Part shown: in pieces, positions 16,932 to 26,379 of the stretch
How the letters are laid out: every line of letters begins with the position of its first letter
How positions within the stretch are numbered: position 1 is the first letter of the stretch
NCBI RefSeq assembly: GCF_029689925.1
Contig: NZ_CP121445.1
Span: forward strand, 4,820,501 to 4,884,500
Reading direction: 5' to 3'
Origin: Anaerocolumna sp. AGMB13025
Lineage (GTDB): Bacteria > Bacillota > Clostridia > Lachnospirales > Lachnospiraceae
DNA: 64,000 bases
Made by a program: the position numbers and the translations under genes
Notes under the pieces: generated by a model
The model's database searches: none
Told to the model about the DNA's origin: nothing
What the model saw: the letters and a program-made list of their open reading frames with translations, nothing else

Positions 16932-17629
16932 ATTTCTTCCACCATACGGTATCCAACCCCAACTTCCGTGATAATATATCTGGGTTCTGCCGGGTTTTTT
17001 TCTATTTTTCTGCGGATGTTAGCCATGTTAACCCGAAGAGTCTGGTTTTCATTGGTATAGGGTCCCCATATCTCCTTAATGATAAAATCATGTGTTAATA
17101 CCTTGCCTACGTGTTTGGACATCAGCACAATAATTTTATATTCGATGGGGGTTAAGTGCACCTCTTTACCTGCCAGGGTAATCATTCGTTTGGAATAATC
17201 AATGGCCAGTTCTGAAAGGGTAAATTTTTGATTCTCTGTATCCAGAGACTTTACTGTCTTCTGGCTGTGGCGTAATGCCGTACGGATTCTGGCCAATAGT
17301 TCCGATGGACCAAAGGGCTTTGTAACGTAATCATCTGCCCCCAAATCCAAAGCTTCCACTTTCTCCCGTTCATTACCTCTGGCTGAAACCACAATGACCG
17401 GTATCCCATTCCAGGTACGCAGGCTTTTTAAGACTTCCGTGCCGTCTATATCCGGAAGCCCTAAATCCAAAAGGATTAAATCCGGTACATGGGAAGCCGT
17501 CATTGTAATGGCTTCCGTACCGTTCACTGCTTTTATTACTCCATAGTTATTGGCTATTAATATGGCTGATATAAAATTGCTGATATATTCATCATCTTCT
17601 ACAATTAAAATCAGGACTTTACTATTCAT
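16922..17629 (-). CDS. kdpE: KdpE potassium-limitation response regulator
   Basis: 235 residues, OmpR family. The receiver has EDD at 11-13 and phosphoacceptor Asp55 in LLDLGLPD. The winged-helix effector ends NQTLRVNMANIRRKIEKNP...YIITEVGVGYRM, the characteristic KdpE tail. The ATG at 17627-17629 overlaps the last codons of kdpD with a GGGGGT site upstream; a start four codons earlier is less well placed. It receives phosphate from KdpD and activates the kdpFABC promoter when potassium or turgor is low. It is the last gene of the operon. Confidence 0.93.
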   Translation of the reverse strand: MNSKVLILIVEDDEYISNFISAILIANNYGVIKAVNGTEAITMTASHVPDLILLDLGLPDIDGTEVLKSLRTWNGIPVIVVSARGNEREKVEALDLGADDYVTKPFGPSELLARIRTALRHSQKTVKSLDTENQKFTLSELAIDYSKRMITLAGKEVHLTPIEYKIIVLMSKHVGKVLTHDFIIKEIWGPYTNENQTLRVNMANIRRKIEKNPAEPRYIITEVGVGYRMVEEIDS

Positions 17630-20336
17630 GATTACCCCCAATTCCTATTTCTTCACTTATCTCAAGGGGTAGTGTAAACCAAAATACTGCTCCCCCTGTT
17701 GTTTTATTTTTCGCTTCCATTTTCCCCTGATGGGCTTTTATAATTGACATACAGATGGACAAACCGATTCCCATACCCCTTGAGGAATCAGCACTGCGTT
17801 TCCCATTTGGCACATAACTTTCAAACAGATAAGGAAATTCCTCCGGGGGAATCCCTTCCCCATTATCGGCTACTTCAAAAACCGCTTCACTGCCTTCCTT
17901 TTTTACCGTCACAAAAACTTCTGCCTCTGCCCTCGTGTGTTTTAGCGCATTTTCCAACAGATTAATAAGAACCTGGGAGATTAAAGTGCCATCCATTGGT
18001 ACGATAAGCAATTCCTCCGGGACTTTTACCGATATATTTCTACCCGGAAATCTTTTACGGATACGGCTGATGGCTTCCGCCACGATTTCCTCCGCTGCTT
18101 CCGGAGACTTAACCACATTCATCGTGCCTTCATTAATTCTGGTGATGGATAAAAGATTTTCTACCATACGTATCAACCACTGGGAATCTTCCTTTATATT
18201 AGCTATCAGCTTATTGCGGGTATTAAGGTCTAACTCCTCTCCGCTTTCTTGGAGAACAGAGCTGGCTCCTAGTATTCCGGTTAGGGGGGTACGAAGGTCA
18301 TGGGAAATAGCCCGTAACAGATTACTTCTCATCTTTTCTTTTTCAGATTCTACCAGAATACTTCGCTGTTCATCTGATAATTTTTGCCGTTCTAAAGCCA
18401 TGGCAACCTGAGAGGCTATCATTCTTAAAAACTGCCGGTTTCCATGGTTTAACTGACCTTTCATACAAGATATGCCAAGGACTCCAAGGACCCTGCCCTG
18501 TGATGTTACAGGCATATAAAACCCACCGGCTCCCATTAAAGTATCTGTACCTGACCCGGCACGTTTTTTGTTGGTGAAAACCCAGTGTACCACTGCTTTT
18601 TCATCCTCCAGCAGCATATAAGAAGCATCCTCATCTTTATCAGCTTGTAAAAGGGTTCCGGCAGCGCCAGAGGCTGGGTCTTCTGTATAAAATATCACGG
18701 ATTTATTGTACAAGTTTACAATGTGTTCATTGGTCAAGTCTATAATATTCTCAAGTCCTCTGGTTACTAAAAGCTTTTTGTTCATTTCATACAGCACTTG
18801 GGTCCGCCGCTCCCTGGCTGCTGCGAGAATTACTTCGGTCTTGATTCTGACCGTCAGCGTACTGGTGATAAGAGCAACTAACAGCATAATAACAAATGTA
18901 ATATAATAACCCGGCTGAATCGTATATAAGGTATAGTAGGGTACTGTGAAAAAGAAGTTAAAGGTCAGAACGCTTAAAATGGAGGCAACCACTCCGTAAA
19001 TAAATCCTCTGGTTATACGGGAAACAATTAGCACCGACAGGATATATACCATTATTTCATTCTGATCTTCAATATCAAACTTTCTTAGTCCAAGTGATAG
19101 TAAAGTAGCTGCTGTTAACATCCCAAGGGTCTTAAATGTATCCGCCCAGGATAAATACAGGTTCTTTCCCCAGGTTTTTTTTAATCTTAAGTACGGTCTA
19201 TGACTTATACTTCCGGGAATAATATGGATTTCTACTGTGGGCAGCAAGGATATAAGCCGGTCTTCAAAATCCATTTCAAATAAGCTTTTAATGGTCTTTT
19301 TATTTCTGCTCTTTCCAATAACAATATTAGTGATTCCGGAGATTTTAGCGTACTCTGATACCATCTGAGGAATATCATAACCTTGAAAGGTTACGATTTC
19401 ACCGCCTAATTTTGCAATCAACTCCATATTGGCTTTCATCGTTTTCTGCTGGTCAGCGGATAAGTCCTCCTCGGGATTTTCCACATAAAGTGCTGTCCAA
19501 GGTGCATGGAACGCTTCGGCTGCCCTGACAGTCCACCGGATGCATTTTGCGGAGGAGGGCGAAGGACCAAAGCAAACTAAAAACTTTGCATTAGCCATCT
19601 TCTCGGACAGGCTCCGTTCATTGCGATTCTCATAGCTGATGCGGTCTGCCGTTTTTCTCATGGCAATTTCACGAAGGATCCTTAAGTTTTCCCTGGAAAA
19701 AAAATTCTCCAGGGCAGTCTGAGCCCGGTCCGTCCGGTATATCTTTCCATCCTTTAACCGTTTTAGCAGTTCCTCTGGGTCAATATCGATTAATACCACC
19801 TTATTGGCCAAATCAAAGATATAATCAGGAACTGTTTCTCTTACCGTGATTTTAGTAATATCCTCCACTACATCCTTCAGGCTTTCTATATGCTGGACAT
19901 TGACCGTAGTGTATACATCAATACCGGCATTTAACAACTCTTCGATATCCTGGTATCTCTTTTTATTCCGTACACCGTCAGAATTGGTATGGGCCAGTTC
20001 ATCCACCAGGATTAGCTCGGGCTTTCGCTTTAACGCTTCATCCAGATCGAATTCTTTCAGTTCTATATTTTTATACTTTACGCTTAATGGAGGAAGTACC
20101 GGTAAGCCGTTTAGAAGTGCTGTCGTATCCGGACGGGTATGGGGCTCCACATATCCGACTACTACGTCCACACCAAATTTCTGCTGTTGGTGTGCATCAT
20201 CTAACATAGCATAGGTTTTGCCAACTCCTGCCGCATAACCGAAAAATATTTTCAGTCTTCCGGTCTGAGAAGGTCTGACTGCCTTTATTACTTCTAAAAT
20301 ACTGTCCGGATCCGGACGATTCTCCATATCCATCAT
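17622..20336 (-). CDS. kdpD: KdpD potassium sensor kinase
   Basis: 904 residues, full length. The N-terminal KdpD domain has a Walker A (GYAAGVGKT, about 33-41) and GYVEPHTRPDT. A universal-stress-protein-like domain covers about 245-375, four membrane helices about 400-495, and a GAF domain about 515-650. The HisKA motif is ISHDLRTPLTG with His679, followed by an ATPase domain with ENALKH, DNGEGI and GMGIGL. It senses low potassium and phosphorylates KdpE. The gene follows kdpC by 33 nt. Placement of kdpDE directly behind kdpFABC is standard. Confidence 0.96.
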   Translation of the reverse strand: MMDMENRPDPDSILEVIKAVRPSQTGRLKIFFGYAAGVGKTYAMLDDAHQQQKFGVDVVVGYVEPHTRPDTTALLNGLPVLPPLSVKYKNIELKEFDLDEALKRKPELILVDELAHTNSDGVRNKKRYQDIEELLNAGIDVYTTVNVQHIESLKDVVEDITKITVRETVPDYIFDLANKVVLIDIDPEELLKRLKDGKIYRTDRAQTALENFFSRENLRILREIAMRKTADRISYENRNERSLSEKMANAKFLVCFGPSPSSAKCIRWTVRAAEAFHAPWTALYVENPEEDLSADQQKTMKANMELIAKLGGEIVTFQGYDIPQMVSEYAKISGITNIVIGKSRNKKTIKSLFEMDFEDRLISLLPTVEIHIIPGSISHRPYLRLKKTWGKNLYLSWADTFKTLGMLTAATLLSLGLRKFDIEDQNEIMVYILSVLIVSRITRGFIYGVVASILSVLTFNFFFTVPYYTLYTIQPGYYITFVIMLLVALITSTLTVRIKTEVILAAARERRTQVLYEMNKKLLVTRGLENIIDLTNEHIVNLYNKSVIFYTEDPASGAAGTLLQADKDEDASYMLLEDEKAVVHWVFTNKKRAGSGTDTLMGAGGFYMPVTSQGRVLGVLGISCMKGQLNHGNRQFLRMIASQVAMALERQKLSDEQRSILVESEKEKMRSNLLRAISHDLRTPLTGILGASSVLQESGEELDLNTRNKLIANIKEDSQWLIRMVENLLSITRINEGTMNVVKSPEAAEEIVAEAISRIRKRFPGRNISVKVPEELLIVPMDGTLISQVLINLLENALKHTRAEAEVFVTVKKEGSEAVFEVADNGEGIPPEEFPYLFESYVPNGKRSADSSRGMGIGLSICMSIIKAHQGKMEAKNKTTGGAVFWFTLPLEISEEIGIGGNHE

Positions 20337-20369
20337 TTACATCACCACCCTAATCCAACGATAATTTAT

Positions 20370-20930
20370 TTATAATAATCCGTCAAGTGCCAAATTAACT
20401 TTAAGCACATTCACTCCGGAATTGCCAATAAAGCCAAGAAAACGCTTTGTCGTATATTTTTCAATTATCTTTCTTACCTGGTCCTCCGTAGTCTTTCTCT
20501 CTTTCGCAATACGTGCCACCTGATATTCTGCTGCTTCCGGCGAAATATTAGGATCCACTCCGCTTCCTGAGGCTGTTACTAAATCCATAGGGATATCTGA
20601 CTTATTATCTGGGTCCAGCGTATGCCACCAATCAATTCTTTCCTGTACCACCTGTCTTTGTTCCTCACTTACCGGAGACAGGTTGGTGGTTCCCATAGGT
20701 CTTCCAATCAAATATTCCTTCGTTGAAAATTCCTGCGCCAGTAATTCAGAACCATAGCTTTTCTTCGACCCGTCCTTTAAGGTAACACTCAGGATGCTGC
20801 CGTTGGCCTGATGGGGAAATATAAGCTGTGCAATTCCCGTTACCACTCCGGTATACAACACACCGCATAAAAGTGTCATTATGATAAATGACAATAGTGC
20901 AGGTTTTAAAATTTTCATTATACTATACAT
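20370..20930 (-). CDS. kdpC: KdpC subunit of potassium-transporting ATPase
   Basis: 186 residues. A single N-terminal membrane helix (about 8-32) is followed by an extracellular domain with the family landmarks IGRPMGTTNLSPVSEEQR, DLVTASGSGVDPNISPEAA and VNVLKVNLALD. KdpC stabilises the KdpFABC complex and supports potassium binding by KdpA. A GGAGC ribosome site lies before ATG 20928-20930. The gap to kdpB is 142 nt, longer than the other gaps in the operon. Confidence 0.96.
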   Translation of the reverse strand: MYSIMKILKPALLSFIIMTLLCGVLYTGVVTGIAQLIFPHQANGSILSVTLKDGSKKSYGSELLAQEFSTKEYLIGRPMGTTNLSPVSEEQRQVVQERIDWWHTLDPDNKSDIPMDLVTASGSGVDPNISPEAAEYQVARIAKERKTTEDQVRKIIEKYTTKRFLGFIGNSGVNVLKVNLALDGLL

Positions 20931-21072
20931 TTTTAGCTCCTTTCTGTCTGTTTACATGAAATAAAACATTAACACTGTCTTGTATTTGTAAAACATATTT
21001 CGGATCAGAATTTTAATTAAAAATTTTAGTTTTTACAATATTCAGCTAATCAAAGCAATCCTGCACTAACGA

Positions 21073-23130
21073 TTAAACCAGGTTTAAGGCAGTTAAAAGG
21101 ATATCAATTAGCTTAATAAAGATAAAAGGAGCAATAATTCCACCCAAGCCATAAATCATTATATTCCGTTTCAAAAGTTTACCCGCCGGCAGTTCCCTGT
21201 ATTTTACCCCCTTTAAGGACAAGGGAATCAGAGCTATAATAATCAGGGCGTTATAGATAATTGCCGAAAGGATAGCACTTTTAGAATTGGTGAAACCCAT
21301 GATATTAAGTGCGGTAAGTTGTGGAAAAATTCCAAAGAACAACACTGGAATGATGGCAAAATATTTGGCCACATCATTTGCCACACTAAAGGTAGTAAGG
21401 GCACCACGGGTCATTAAAAGCTGTTTTCCGATTCTTACGATATCAATCAGCTTAGTAGGACTGGAATCCAAATCCACCATGTTGCCTGCCTCTTTGGCAG
21501 CCTGGGTACCGGTATTCATGGCTACCGCAACATCAGCCTGGGCTAAAGCCGGTGCATCATTGGTACCGTCACCGGTCATGGCTACTAAATGTCCTTTGGA
21601 CTGATAATCACGTATCAGTGATAACTTCGCTTCCGGTGTTGCTTCCGCCAGAAAATCATCCACACCGGCTTCTGCTGCAATAGCTGCCGCTGTCATGGGG
21701 TTATCCCCGGTAATCATAATGGTTTTAATACCCATCTTCCGAAGATCTTCAAACCGCTCCTTAACCCCATTTTTTACAATATCTTTTAAGTAAACCACTC
21801 CCATTACCCTGCCGTTTTTAGCAACTACTAAAGGAGTACCTCCGTCTACGGCTACTTTTTTAACGATTTCTTCGCATTGCTTCGGATACTCCCCGCCTTT
21901 TTCCAGAACATAGGCTTTAACAGCTTCTGCGGCACCTTTTCTGATTTCATTTCCCTGATAATCGATTCCGCTCATTCTGGTTTTTGCAGTAAAGGCTATA
22001 AAGTTTGCTTTTAATTTTGATATATCACGGCTTCTTATATTAAATTTTTCCTTGGCCAATACTACGATACTCCTGCCTTCTGCTGTTTCGTCTGCCAGTG
22101 AGGAAAGCTGTGCCGCATCTGCTAATTCTTCCTCTGAGATACCTTTTACCGGAAAAAATTCACTTGCCTGTCTGTTTCCCAGGGTAATTGTACCTGTTTT
22201 ATCAAGCAATAATACATCCACATCTCCGGCCGCTTCAATGGCACGGCCGCTCATGGCAAGGACATTGGCCTGATTCAAGCGGCTCATACCGGCTATTCCG
22301 ATGGAGGATAGCAGAGCACCGATGGTAGTAGGCGCCAGGCAGACTAGAAGTGCTATTACATTGGTTATAGAAATCGCTGAGCCTGACCCAGCCTGACGGC
22401 TTACAAAGGCTGAAAAAGGCAGAAGAGTCCCTGTTACGACAAGGAATATAATTGTCAAGGTTACCAGTAATATTTGCAGTGCAATTTCATTCGGGGTCTT
22501 TTTTCTGGCAGCCCCTTCTACCATGGCTATCATTTTATCTAAAAAACTTTCTCCGGCTTCTGCTGTTATTTTAATAATCAGCCAGTCGGATAAGACACTG
22601 GTTCCTCCGGTAACAGCACTGCGGTCACCTCCGGATTCTCTGATTACCGGTGCAGATTCACCGGTAATGGCACTTTCATCCACGGATGCTGCACCATCAA
22701 TTACCTCTCCGTCCATAGGGATCTGCTCTCCGGCTTTTACATAGACAATATCTCCTTTTTTCAGGGTATTTGATACTACTTCGGTGTAATCCTCTGGATT
22801 CGAAACTGTTTTTAATTTTCTTGCCTTCACATCTTTTCTTGCACTTTTCAGACTATCCGCCTGGGCACGTCCTCTGCCTTCTGCTATGGCTTCTGCAAAA
22901 TTGGCGAATAAAACGGTAAACCATAAAATAAGTGCTATGACCAGGGTATATCCTGCACTTTCATCTTTGATTCCGGCTAAGGAAAGAATATATAATCCAG
23001 TTGTTAAGACCGCGCCAATATATACTACCAGCATAACCGGATTTTTCACCTGGATTTTAGGAGCCAGTTTCTTAAAGGACTGGCGAATTGCATCAATCAA
23101 AATATTTTTATTATATCCACTTTCTTTCAT
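21073..23130 (-). CDS. kdpB: KdpB catalytic P-type ATPase subunit
   Basis: 685 residues. The phosphorylation motif is DKTGTIT with Asp310, the actuator motif is TGES (156-159), and the hinge is MTGDGTNDAPALAQADVAVAMN. The number of membrane helices matches KdpB (about seven). ATP hydrolysis drives potassium uptake through KdpA. The Ser of TGES corresponds to the serine whose phosphorylation inhibits the E. coli enzyme. GAGGTGAG precedes the ATG. It begins 15 nt after the kdpA stop. Confidence 0.97.
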   Translation of the reverse strand: MKESGYNKNILIDAIRQSFKKLAPKIQVKNPVMLVVYIGAVLTTGLYILSLAGIKDESAGYTLVIALILWFTVLFANFAEAIAEGRGRAQADSLKSARKDVKARKLKTVSNPEDYTEVVSNTLKKGDIVYVKAGEQIPMDGEVIDGAASVDESAITGESAPVIRESGGDRSAVTGGTSVLSDWLIIKITAEAGESFLDKMIAMVEGAARKKTPNEIALQILLVTLTIIFLVVTGTLLPFSAFVSRQAGSGSAISITNVIALLVCLAPTTIGALLSSIGIAGMSRLNQANVLAMSGRAIEAAGDVDVLLLDKTGTITLGNRQASEFFPVKGISEEELADAAQLSSLADETAEGRSIVVLAKEKFNIRSRDISKLKANFIAFTAKTRMSGIDYQGNEIRKGAAEAVKAYVLEKGGEYPKQCEEIVKKVAVDGGTPLVVAKNGRVMGVVYLKDIVKNGVKERFEDLRKMGIKTIMITGDNPMTAAAIAAEAGVDDFLAEATPEAKLSLIRDYQSKGHLVAMTGDGTNDAPALAQADVAVAMNTGTQAAKEAGNMVDLDSSPTKLIDIVRIGKQLLMTRGALTTFSVANDVAKYFAIIPVLFFGIFPQLTALNIMGFTNSKSAILSAIIYNALIIIALIPLSLKGVKYRELPAGKLLKRNIMIYGLGGIIAPFIFIKLIDILLTALNLV

Positions 23131-23145
23131 AACAACTCACCTCAA

Positions 23146-24828
23146 CTAACGTGTTGTAAAGTAATCCGCAATCGGACCAAGGGCCAGTGCAGGCAGGAAA
23201 CTGAGTGCCCCAATGATTAGAATAATTGCTATCACTAATCCGACAAACGTAAAATTACTTGTTGATAAGGTTCCCTCGCTAACGGCTACCGCTTTTTTCT
23301 TAGACAGATTCCCTCCAAGGAAAATGACAGCGGCCATTGGAAGGAATCGAACCAGCAACATAATAAATCCACCTGTAACATTGGTAAATACCGTATTTGC
23401 TGTAAAACCACCGAAAGCACTGCCGTTGTTATTACCCATAGAAGAGAAAGCGTACAGAATTTCCGAAAAACCATGAGCCCCGGTATTAGTAAGCCATTCT
23501 CTGGCAGACGGTAGTAGCACCGCTGCTGCCGTTCCAAGCAAAGTCAATAAAGGGGGAGTAAGGACAATAAGACATACCATCTTCATATCAAAGGGTTCAA
23601 TCTTTTTCCCTAAGTATTCCGGTGTCCGTCCCACCATCAAGCCTGCAATAAATACGGTTAGGAGTACAAAGGCCAGCATACCATATAGTCCGCTTCCTAC
23701 CCCTCCGAATATAATTTCACCTAACTGCATCAAAAACATCAGAACAAATCCGCCTACCGGTGTAAAACTATCATGCATGGCGTTAACGGAACCATTGGAA
23801 GCCGCCGTTGTCGCAGTTCCCCATAGGGCTGACGCTCCGACACCGTGGATGACTTCTTTGCCTTCCATACTTCCAGAAACGGTTACACCTGCAAAATCAG
23901 GACCAAGATATTGTTCGCTTAAGGTTACAAACGTAAGGGAAACTGCAAATAATGCAATCATTACGGCATAGATTGAGATGCCCTGCTTTCTGTCCTTTAC
24001 TGCCTTGCCAAAGGTAACACAAAGAGATGCCGGAATCAGAAGTATGGATAACAATTGTATAAAATCTGAAAAGGCAGTGGGATTCTCCAGTGGAAAAGCG
24101 GAATTCGCTCCAAAAAAACCTCCTCCGTTGGTACCCAGTTGTTTTATTGCAATCTGACTTGCCGCCGGTCCTAAGGGCACGACCTGAGCTGCTCCGTTAA
24201 GACCAGTTACCTCCTTATATGGGGAGAAGGTCTGTACTACTCCCTGAGAGACAATCAGTATTGACAGTACCAGTGATAACGGAATTAAAACATAAAGGAT
24301 TACCCTGGTTAAATCCACCCAGAAGTTACCGATTGTTTTATTATCTCTTAATATAAACCCGCGGATGAAAGCAAAGAGTACTGCAATACCCACTGCCGCC
24401 GATACGAAGTTCTGGACGGTCAGCCCTAGCATCTGGGATAGGTAGGACAAGGTTGTTTCACCGGAATAGGCCTGCCAGTTAGTATTGGTCACAAAGCTCG
24501 CAGCTGTATTAAAGGCCAAATCCCATTTCACACCCTTAAAACCTTCGGGATTTAAGGGGAGAATTCCCTGTAACATCAACAAGATCCATAGAAAAATAAA
24601 CCCGATTACACTAAACCCGATTACGCTGAAGGTATATTTCTTTGCATTCATTTCCTCCTCGCCACGTATTCCCAGAAATTTATAAATTCTTTTTTCTAAA
24701 GGGGATAGAACCGGGCTTAAGAATACTCTCTCCCCTGCCATAACCTTGTAGATGTAATTGCCTAAAGGCACAGATAAACCTATTAGTAAAATTAAGTAAA
24801 ACACATCTAGCAGTATAATGTAATTCAT
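23146..24828 (-). CDS. kdpA: KdpA potassium-binding channel-like subunit
   Basis: 560 residues with about ten membrane helices and the four pore-loop repeats of the SKT superfamily. Recognisable filter regions are NTNWQAYSGE, LGTNGGGFFGANSA, and SMGNNNGSAFGG. KdpA selects and passes potassium, with energy from KdpB. Its ATG overlaps the TGA of kdpF (ATGA), and its ribosome site GAGGTGAG lies within kdpF, so translation is coupled. Confidence 0.97.
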   Translation of the reverse strand: MNYIILLDVFYLILLIGLSVPLGNYIYKVMAGERVFLSPVLSPLEKRIYKFLGIRGEEEMNAKKYTFSVIGFSVIGFIFLWILLMLQGILPLNPEGFKGVKWDLAFNTAASFVTNTNWQAYSGETTLSYLSQMLGLTVQNFVSAAVGIAVLFAFIRGFILRDNKTIGNFWVDLTRVILYVLIPLSLVLSILIVSQGVVQTFSPYKEVTGLNGAAQVVPLGPAASQIAIKQLGTNGGGFFGANSAFPLENPTAFSDFIQLLSILLIPASLCVTFGKAVKDRKQGISIYAVMIALFAVSLTFVTLSEQYLGPDFAGVTVSGSMEGKEVIHGVGASALWGTATTAASNGSVNAMHDSFTPVGGFVLMFLMQLGEIIFGGVGSGLYGMLAFVLLTVFIAGLMVGRTPEYLGKKIEPFDMKMVCLIVLTPPLLTLLGTAAAVLLPSAREWLTNTGAHGFSEILYAFSSMGNNNGSAFGGFTANTVFTNVTGGFIMLLVRFLPMAAVIFLGGNLSKKKAVAVSEGTLSTSNFTFVGLVIAIILIIGALSFLPALALGPIADYFTTR

Positions 24829-24914
24829 AATTTCTCACCTCTGAATAAGACGTAAAATAGATAAATTAGTAATGCGAAACCAATGAATGCCGTAATGGCT
24901 AATACGATTCCCAA
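24825..24914 (-). CDS. kdpF: KdpF small membrane subunit
   Basis: A 29-residue peptide beginning at TTG 24912-24914, reading MGIVLAITAFIGFALLIYLF then YVLFRGEKL. It is a single membrane helix with a short charged tail, matching KdpF in size and composition. AGGAGG lies 8 nt before the TTG, which is what decides the start since no ATG is available. The stop overlaps the kdpA start. KdpF helps stabilise the KdpABC complex. Confidence 0.9.
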   Translation of the reverse strand: MGIVLAITAFIGFALLIYLFYVLFRGEKL

Positions 24915-24969
24915 TTGCAAAACCTCCTGTTCATGTCTAAACATTCTTATTATATCTGACCCCGTATCT

Positions 24970-25225
24970 AACTTAAGGGACTTTGCTTTCTCAGATTCCT
25001 GTTTCTTACAAAAGGGATCTTCCTTTCTCAGGTTTCTGTTTCTTACTTAAGGGCTCTTCCTTTCTCAGATTTCTATTTCTTCCTTAAGGGTCTTCCTTTC
25101 TCAGGTTTCTGTTTCTTACTTAAGGGTTCTTCCTTTCTCAGACTCCTGTTTCTTGCAAAAGAACTCTTCCTTTCTCAGGCTCCTGTTTTTACTTAAGGGT
25201 TCTTTTTATCTGGTTTCTGTTTCTG
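24970..25225. repeat. Degenerate 37-nt tandem-repeat array upstream of kdpF
   Basis: About six and a half imperfect copies of a pyrimidine-rich unit of about 37-38 nt, containing CTTTCTCAGG and TTTCTTACTTAAGGG, sit 60-310 nt upstream of kdpF. No gene is supported here. The array would be in or before the leader of the kdp transcript. Confidence 0.8.
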
Positions 25226-25662
25226 CTTACTGATACAAAATGACTTTTTTCTCGCTTGTATTTCTTATAGCGATACTATATCAAATTAAGTATAAATATA
25301 GTGTTCAGAAAAAACATCGAGGTATAAAGATTTTGTTAAGACAGATTATTTATGTAAGGTTGTAAGAGCTTAAAGTTAGGAGGGCTAAAGGATACTGTTT
25401 CTCTTTTTCGTATACCAATTATAAAGGAAGTACTTTGTAAACCAGATTTAAAGTACCAAAATAAGCCACAGAATATAATGCTGAACCTACTTACTGCTTT
25501 ATATTCTGTGGCTTATGGAATATTATTCAATTATTTAATTCCTATATTTTCTGTCATTTCATATATAATTTGATTTTACTTAAATCCATTGGCTTTTATT
25601 TCCCCCTATTACCTGACCGTTTTCATATAATTAACATGAATAAATATGTTAGACTTCTTCTC
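25226..25662. other. Gene-free stretch between kdp and the ABC module
   Basis: Contains only the perfect hairpin at 25461-25516, listed separately, and AT-rich sequence that probably includes the kdp promoter. I cannot name a promoter with confidence. Confidence 0.4.
25461..25516 (-). terminator. Perfect 18-bp hairpin, probable terminator of the ABC module
   Basis: Arms 25461-25478 and 25499-25516 are exact complements around a 20-nt loop. On the minus strand the stem ends in TTATTTT, a weak T-tract. It lies 147 nt downstream of the permease stop. Confidence 0.55.
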
Positions 25663-26379
25663 TTATTCTTTTATTATACGAAACAGCCGAATAACAATCA
25701 AAGTCAATGAAATCCCCAAAATAAATATTAATGGCAGAATCTCCTGCACGGTCAGCTCCCCGCTTTTCATAGCCTGAAATCCCCAGGTAGCGGGCAGTAT
25801 TTTACGTACTAGTTCAAAGGCTTTTGGCAGCAAACCCGGGTCAAACATAACGCCTGAGAGCATAAGGGAAGGCATATATACAATCTGGGAATAAATCGTT
25901 AATTTTCCCTGGTCTTTTACATAAAGACCTATGACACTGCCCACTGCTATAGACGTAAGCATAAAAAGTGCCAGTGACAGAATATAAACCGCACGGTCAG
26001 ATATTTTTCCTGACCGGAAAACCATTGGCGTTAACAGGTAAATAATAGCGCACACCACGCTAAGATGAAGAAACGCCGATATAAAATTACTGACCACACC
26101 AAACCACAGCTTAATATTGCCTGCTATATAGGCTTTTTTAATATCAACGGTATAGGCTTCACTTAAAGCTACCGGTACACCAAGGAGCCCGCCGGTTGAT
26201 ACGGCAATTACCGTTAATACCTGAGTCAGCTCACTTTTTATCATAGGGTTAATCGAAGAAAATATAGCTCCCATAAAAGCCCAGAAGCCAAGGGGTATCA
26301 TGTAATAAACCAGCAAAATGCTTTTATTTCTTAAATTCATCTTCCATTGTAAAAGCACCGAATATGCAAAAACCTCCAT
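25663..26379 (-). CDS. ABC-2-type transporter permease
   Basis: 238 residues with six hydrophobic segments, the usual count for an ABC-2 permease. The region GVMFDPGLLPKAFELVRKILPATWGFQAM is the conserved loop before the last helix. Its ATG overlaps the TGA of the ATPase gene by one base, and the ribosome site GGGAGGAG is inside that gene. It forms an exporter with the adjacent ATPase. Gene context with LytTR and DUF3021 suggests a regulated efflux or self-protection transporter; the substrate is unknown. Confidence 0.85.
   Translation of the reverse strand: MEVFAYSVLLQWKMNLRNKSILLVYYMIPLGFWAFMGAIFSSINPMIKSELTQVLTVIAVSTGGLLGVPVALSEAYTVDIKKAYIAGNIKLWFGVVSNFISAFLHLSVVCAIIYLLTPMVFRSGKISDRAVYILSLALFMLTSIAVGSVIGLYVKDQGKLTIYSQIVYMPSLMLSGVMFDPGLLPKAFELVRKILPATWGFQAMKSGELTVQEILPLIFILGISLTLIVIRLFRIIKE

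Noticed and set aside
24915..25300. Cyclic-di-AMP riboswitch before kdp
   Set aside because: The region is filled by a simple pyrimidine-rich repeat and shows no conserved riboswitch core.
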